Shown: piece after piece, positions 6,491 to 9,270 of the stretch
Layout: every line of letters begins with the position of its first letter
Position numbering within the stretch: position 1 is the stretch's first letter
Origin: JBQCEE01 sp051960575
GTDB taxonomy: Bacteria > Actinomycetota > Actinomycetes > Mycobacteriales > Jatrophihabitantaceae
Direction of reading: 5' to 3'
DNA: 9,270 nt
Assembly (NCBI RefSeq): GCF_051960575.1
Contig: NZ_JBQCEE010000003.1
Span: 1 to 9,270, forward strand
Program-made: the position numbers and the translations under genes
Notes under the pieces: generated by a model
What the model was told of the DNA's origin: nothing
The model's input: only the letters and a program-made list of their open reading frames with translations
The model's database searches: none

Positions 6491-9270
6491 TCACTGTGGC
6501 ACCGGCCCGGTGATGTCGACGTCGACCGAGTCGGTGTGGCCGTTCGGCCGCTGGAAGGTGATGTGCACGCTCCAGCCGTCCGACGGCGCCGTCTGGCAGG
6601 TGAGGTTGATGCGGATGTCCGGTGACTCGGCCGAGGGGGACGTGTTCTGCGGGCCGTCGCCGCAGTCGGCGGTGTCGGGCTGCGGCGTCTGCACCGAGTA
6701 TGTCCAGCCCGAGCAGCCGGCGACGTCGGCGTCCGCACCGGTGAACTGCAGGTGCGCGACGGGCGCCGCCGCGGTGCCGTCCCACGTTGCGGTGAACGGG
6801 GGATTGCCGTTCGCGATGTTGCACGGTCGGTACGTCGGGGGCGTGCCGACGAGCGTCTCGGTGTAGGTGTGTGTGTTCGACGTGCCGGTGTCGGCGTAGC
6901 TGAGCTGCACCTTCCAGCCAGGAGTCTGGCCCTGCGTGTCGATGCAGCTCTGCTGCGTCTGCACCGTGATGCCGTCGTGCGTGGGCTGGCGGGTGCCGCT
7001 GCCGCACGTCGTCCCGTCGGGCGCGAGCAGCGTCTCCTGCCAGTCCTGGGTCAACGCGGCGACCTCGTCGTCGCGGTGGCTGCCGGTGTACTGCACCTGG
7101 ACGTCGGAGGTGGACGTCCACGTGACCGCGAAATCGCTGCCCTGCGCGTCCAGCGTCTCCGGCTGGCCGAGCGCGATGTCCTGGTCGGGCAGGGTGGTGG
7201 GGATGCCGCCGAACAGCTTCGGGTTCGGGGTGCCGGGTGACTCGACCAGCCCGAGGTGCACGGTGCAGGCGCCGTTGTACTGCAGCAGCGACACCGACGA
7301 CGTCAGCTGCGCCGACGCGGGGTCGAGGCCCGACCCGCTGATCGGCTGCGCGCGGTTGCCGCACTGCAGGCGGCTGTCACCGGTGAGGTCGAAGGTCTCG
7401 CCGTGCGCGTCGCTCGACGCGAGCCCGCTGAAGGTGATCGTGAGCTGGCAGCTCAGCCGCACCAGCCCGTTGTCGGGCGGGCAGCTGGCGTGGAACGCGA
7501 GCGCCGCCGGCCACGAGGCGCTGGTGCTCACCGGCTGGGTCGCGAGCTGCACCGCGGCCTCGGGGTGTCCGGGCGGCACCAGGAACGCCGTCGCGGTGTA
7601 GGCCGCACCCGGTCGGATGCCGTCGAAGGTCGCCGACAGGATCGCCGACGAGCCGTCGTAGACCACCGGCCCGCGCGTGACGACGCCGTCGGGACCGGTG
7701 AGCTGGAAGCGGACGCCGCCACCGAGTCCACCGACCGCGGCCTGCGGCGTGCTGCCGAGGTTCACCGTCAGCTTCGCGCTCACCGTGCCGCCGAGCGTCG
7801 CCGACGGCGGCTGCGCGGCACTGAACGTGACCCCGGCCGGGTTCGGCGGCGCCCAGCTCTGCGCGCAGCCGGACAGGCCGGACGGGGTGCCCACGGTGCC
7901 GTCGGCGCCGTGGCCGAGCACGCGGAACTGCAGCGACCGGCCGAGCAGCGCCCCGCCGCCGGCATAGGTGGCGCTGAAGCTGCTCAGCGTCGGGTCTCCG
8001 ATCACGGTGATGGTCGCGGGCGGCGCCGACAGTCCTTTGCCGTCGCAGTACGCCGGCACGATGTCCCAGCTGGACGCGGGCACGCAGCCCTGCGCGACGG
8101 TGCCGCAGCTCTTCCAGCTCACCGTCCAGGCACCGCTCGCGGTCGGCTGCGCCGTCACGCCGGTGGGCGCCGCCGGGCCCTCGGGGCCGGTGGTGACGAG
8201 GATCGGCTGGGTGCTGGTGCCACGGGTGTTGAGGACGGCGGTCAGCGTGACGCTGTACTGGGTGTTGGGGAACAGCCCGCCGATGGTGACGCCGGTCTGA
8301 CCCTGCACCGTGACGGTGCCCTGCTGCGGCTTGGGGGCGCCGGGGCTGACCAGCTCCACCGAGACCACGTAGGTCGACGGCACGCAGTCCTGCGCGTCCA
8401 GCTTCGGGTAGTGCCACTCGAGGTGCAGCGACCGCGAGCCGGCGTCCTCGAGGGTGAAGGCCGGCTGGTGCGGGGTCTGGGTGGTGTCCTTGCACGCCAG
8501 GGCGTTGTCGATCGGCTGCACCGGCACCGGCGCGGGCGGTGGCGCCGAGGGTTGCGGGACGGGCGTGGGCGCCGACTGCCCCGGCTTGGGTGCGGGCGCA
8601 GCCGCGTGGGCGCGGGCGATGGCCTCGGCGCCGCCGCTGGCGTTCACGTCCACCGCGGCGTTCTTGTCGATCAGCTGCGGGGCGTCGCCTCGACGGTCGG
8701 TGAAGAGCGTGATCGCGTAGATGTGGTTCGGCGAGTCGACGATGACGCGCGGGCCGCGTCCGAGCAGGTAGGCGTCGCTGAAGTCGGGCGTCTCGATGCC
8801 CTGCACGACCTGGTAGGTCACGACGGGGGTGGCGGTGCCGTCGTCGGCCAGCTTCAGCACCTGGCCGTTCGACCGGTCGATCGTGTAGGCGCGGTGCTCG
8901 CTCTCGACCGGCACGGCGAGGTTGGCCGTCGCGGGCACGCCGCGCAGGGCGGTCGGCCGGACCGCGGTGCGTGCGTCCGGTGCGGTGGTGAGCAGTGACC
9001 ACCCGGCGCTGCCGTGGACGAGGAACTGGACGCGGTCGGTGGTGCCGGTGATCGGCAGCAGCCGGTCGAGGCCGGCCGTGGCGGGGACGGCGATCGTCGT
9101 GCGGCGGCCGTCGGGGCGGATGAGGTCGATGCCACGGGCGGACGCGATGGCGATTGTGTCGCCGGCGGCCCCGGTCATCACCCCGAGGGCGACCGGGCCG
9201 GCGTACGGCTCGGACGACGTCGCGTCCAGCTTCGCCCCGAGCCCGCTGTCGCTCGGCAGGTGCAGGTGCT
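6491..9270 (-). CDS. Large fibronectin type III / Ig-like surface protein with beta-propeller-like N-terminal part (5' partial)
   Basis: The frame is open from the right edge of the window to a TGA at 6491, about 926 codons. The GTG/ATG near 9181 is internal, because the upstream codons also read as good protein (L-D-A-T-S-S-E-P-Y-A-G-P-V) and no ribosome binding site precedes it. Domains in order: short strand repeats such as G-I-D-L-I-R-P-D-G-R and Y-T-I-D-R-S-N-G-Q, resembling propeller blades (about 8650-9270); a Pro-rich linker (8513-8605); a clear fn3 domain (8186-8470, with L-E-W, Y-V-V-S-V and L-F-P-N-T-Q-Y-S-V-T-L); a second fn3-like domain (7862-8176); one or two Ig-like sandwiches (about 7142-7843); and two tandem related C-terminal domains (6500-7135). 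Sixteen Cys, all after the linker, suit disulfides outside the cell. The C-terminus has no LPxTG motif or membrane helix, so any signal or anchor must be off-window. As first gene of the MoxR-DUF58-TgpA-like cluster it is the probable envelope client. The exact ligand or function is unknown. Confidence 0.88.
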   Translation of the reverse strand, partial: HLHLPSDSGLGAKLDATSSEPYAGPVALGVMTGAAGDTIAIASARGIDLIRPDGRRTTIAVPATAGLDRLLPITGTTDRVQFLVHGSAGWSLLTTAPDARTAVRPTALRGVPATANLAVPVESEHRAYTIDRSNGQVLKLADDGTATPVVTYQVVQGIETPDFSDAYLLGRGPRVIVDSPNHIYAITLFTDRRGDAPQLIDKNAAVDVNASGGAEAIARAHAAAPAPKPGQSAPTPVPQPSAPPPAPVPVQPIDNALACKDTTQTPHQPAFTLEDAGSRSLHLEWHYPKLDAQDCVPSTYVVSVELVSPGAPKPQQGTVTVQGQTGVTIGGLFPNTQYSVTLTAVLNTRGTSTQPILVTTGPEGPAAPTGVTAQPTASGAWTVSWKSCGTVAQGCVPASSWDIVPAYCDGKGLSAPPATITVIGDPTLSSFSATYAGGGALLGRSLQFRVLGHGADGTVGTPSGLSGCAQSWAPPNPAGVTFSAAQPPSATLGGTVSAKLTVNLGSTPQAAVGGLGGGVRFQLTGPDGVVTRGPVVYDGSSAILSATFDGIRPGAAYTATAFLVPPGHPEAAVQLATQPVSTSASWPAALAFHASCPPDNGLVRLSCQLTITFSGLASSDAHGETFDLTGDSRLQCGNRAQPISGSGLDPASAQLTSSVSLLQYNGACTVHLGLVESPGTPNPKLFGGIPTTLPDQDIALGQPETLDAQGSDFAVTWTSTSDVQVQYTGSHRDDEVAALTQDWQETLLAPDGTTCGSGTRQPTHDGITVQTQQSCIDTQGQTPGWKVQLSYADTGTSNTHTYTETLVGTPPTYRPCNIANGNPPFTATWDGTAAAPVAHLQFTGADADVAGCSGWTYSVQTPQPDTADCGDGPQNTSPSAESPDIRINLTCQTAPSDGWSVHITFQRPNGHTDSVDVDITGPVPQ
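6500..7135 (-). repeat. Two tandem homologous C-terminal domains in the fn3 protein
   Basis: Protein segments encoded at 6842-7135 and 6500-6796 align end to end. Both begin with F-x-x-T-W, continue with a V-x-(L/V)-Q-(Y/F)-T-G strand, a W about 15 residues later, C-G, a second Cys after roughly 20 residues, then G-W-(K/S)-V and a closing strand with T, ending in G-x-P-P or G-P-V-P. The match is at protein level, with conserved Trp/Cys positions and divergent filling, so it is an old duplication rather than a recent DNA repeat. Confidence 0.6.

Noticed and set aside
6491..6600. Sortase-type or membrane anchor at the C-terminus of the fn3 protein
   Set aside because: The last residues (V-D-V-D-I-T-G-P-V-P-Q) contain no LPxTG motif, hydrophobic helix or basic tail.
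6415..6738. A 108-residue N-terminal extension of the MoxR protein
   Set aside because: The extension is Arg/Pro/Thr/Ser-rich noise overlapping the 3' end of the fn3 gene in another frame. The ATG at 6414 has a good ribosome binding site and gives the usual MoxR length.
7256..8998. Long plus-strand open frame opposite the fn3 gene
   Set aside because: It is Arg/Gly/Ala/His-rich with no motifs, while the minus strand shows clear fn3 signatures and spaced Cys. It is a shadow frame.
9176..9181. GTG/ATG at 9181-9176 as the start of the fn3 gene
   Set aside because: The frame stays open to the edge of the window with plausible protein sequence, there is no ribosome binding site, and no signal peptide follows. 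The gene is treated as 5' partial.
1..9270. CRISPR, mobile element, phage or tRNA signals
   Set aside because: No regularly spaced repeats, transposase or integrase motifs, terminal inverted repeats or cloverleaf-like sequences were seen, and base composition is uniform across the window.

Overview
The window is very GC-rich (roughly 70% or more by eye). It has GTG starts, strong G/C third-position bias and Ala/Arg/Pro-rich proteins. The gene families (Hanks-type Ser/Thr kinase, fibronectin-III surface protein, MoxR/DUF58/transglutaminase-like trio, DoxX-like protein) point to a chromosomal segment of a high-GC Actinomycetota. I cannot name the genus from this sequence alone. I see no tRNA, rRNA, CRISPR, transposase or phage gene.

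Layout from left to right. Positions 1-78 (minus strand) hold the first 26 codons of a gene that leaves the window and looks like a DoxX-like membrane protein. A 77-nt divergent spacer separates it from a plus-strand Ser/Thr protein kinase (156-1838) with an N-terminal kinase domain, a long Pro-rich linker and a C-terminal PH-like module. The kinase converges, across about 55 nt, on a four-gene minus-strand cluster that fills the rest of the window. In transcription order the cluster is: a very large secreted or surface protein with a beta-propeller-like part, fn3 domains and Cys-paired sandwich domains (6491 to beyond 9270, N-terminus off-window), a MoxR-type AAA+ ATPase (5443-6414), a DUF58 protein (4290-5429) and a TgpA-like polytopic membrane protein with an extracellular transglutaminase-like domain (1894-4293). 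Spacings of 76 nt, 13 nt and a 4-nt GTGA overlap argue for one operon.

How the genes may work together. MoxR and DUF58 proteins form a chaperone-like pair (AAA+ ATPase plus adaptor with a von Willebrand-like fold). The membrane transglutaminase-like protein and the giant fn3 protein are the probable envelope clients or partners. The kinase is a plausible regulator by proximity only, because it is transcribed on the opposite strand.

The most notable observation is that the transglutaminase-like domain has lost two of its three catalytic residues: Cys is replaced by Pro507 and His by Trp546, while Asp562 is kept. It therefore looks like a pseudo-enzyme inside an otherwise intact operon, which suggests a binding or scaffold role for the system rather than protein cross-linking or proteolysis. 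Every part of the window is assigned to a gene or to a spacer shorter than 100 nt.
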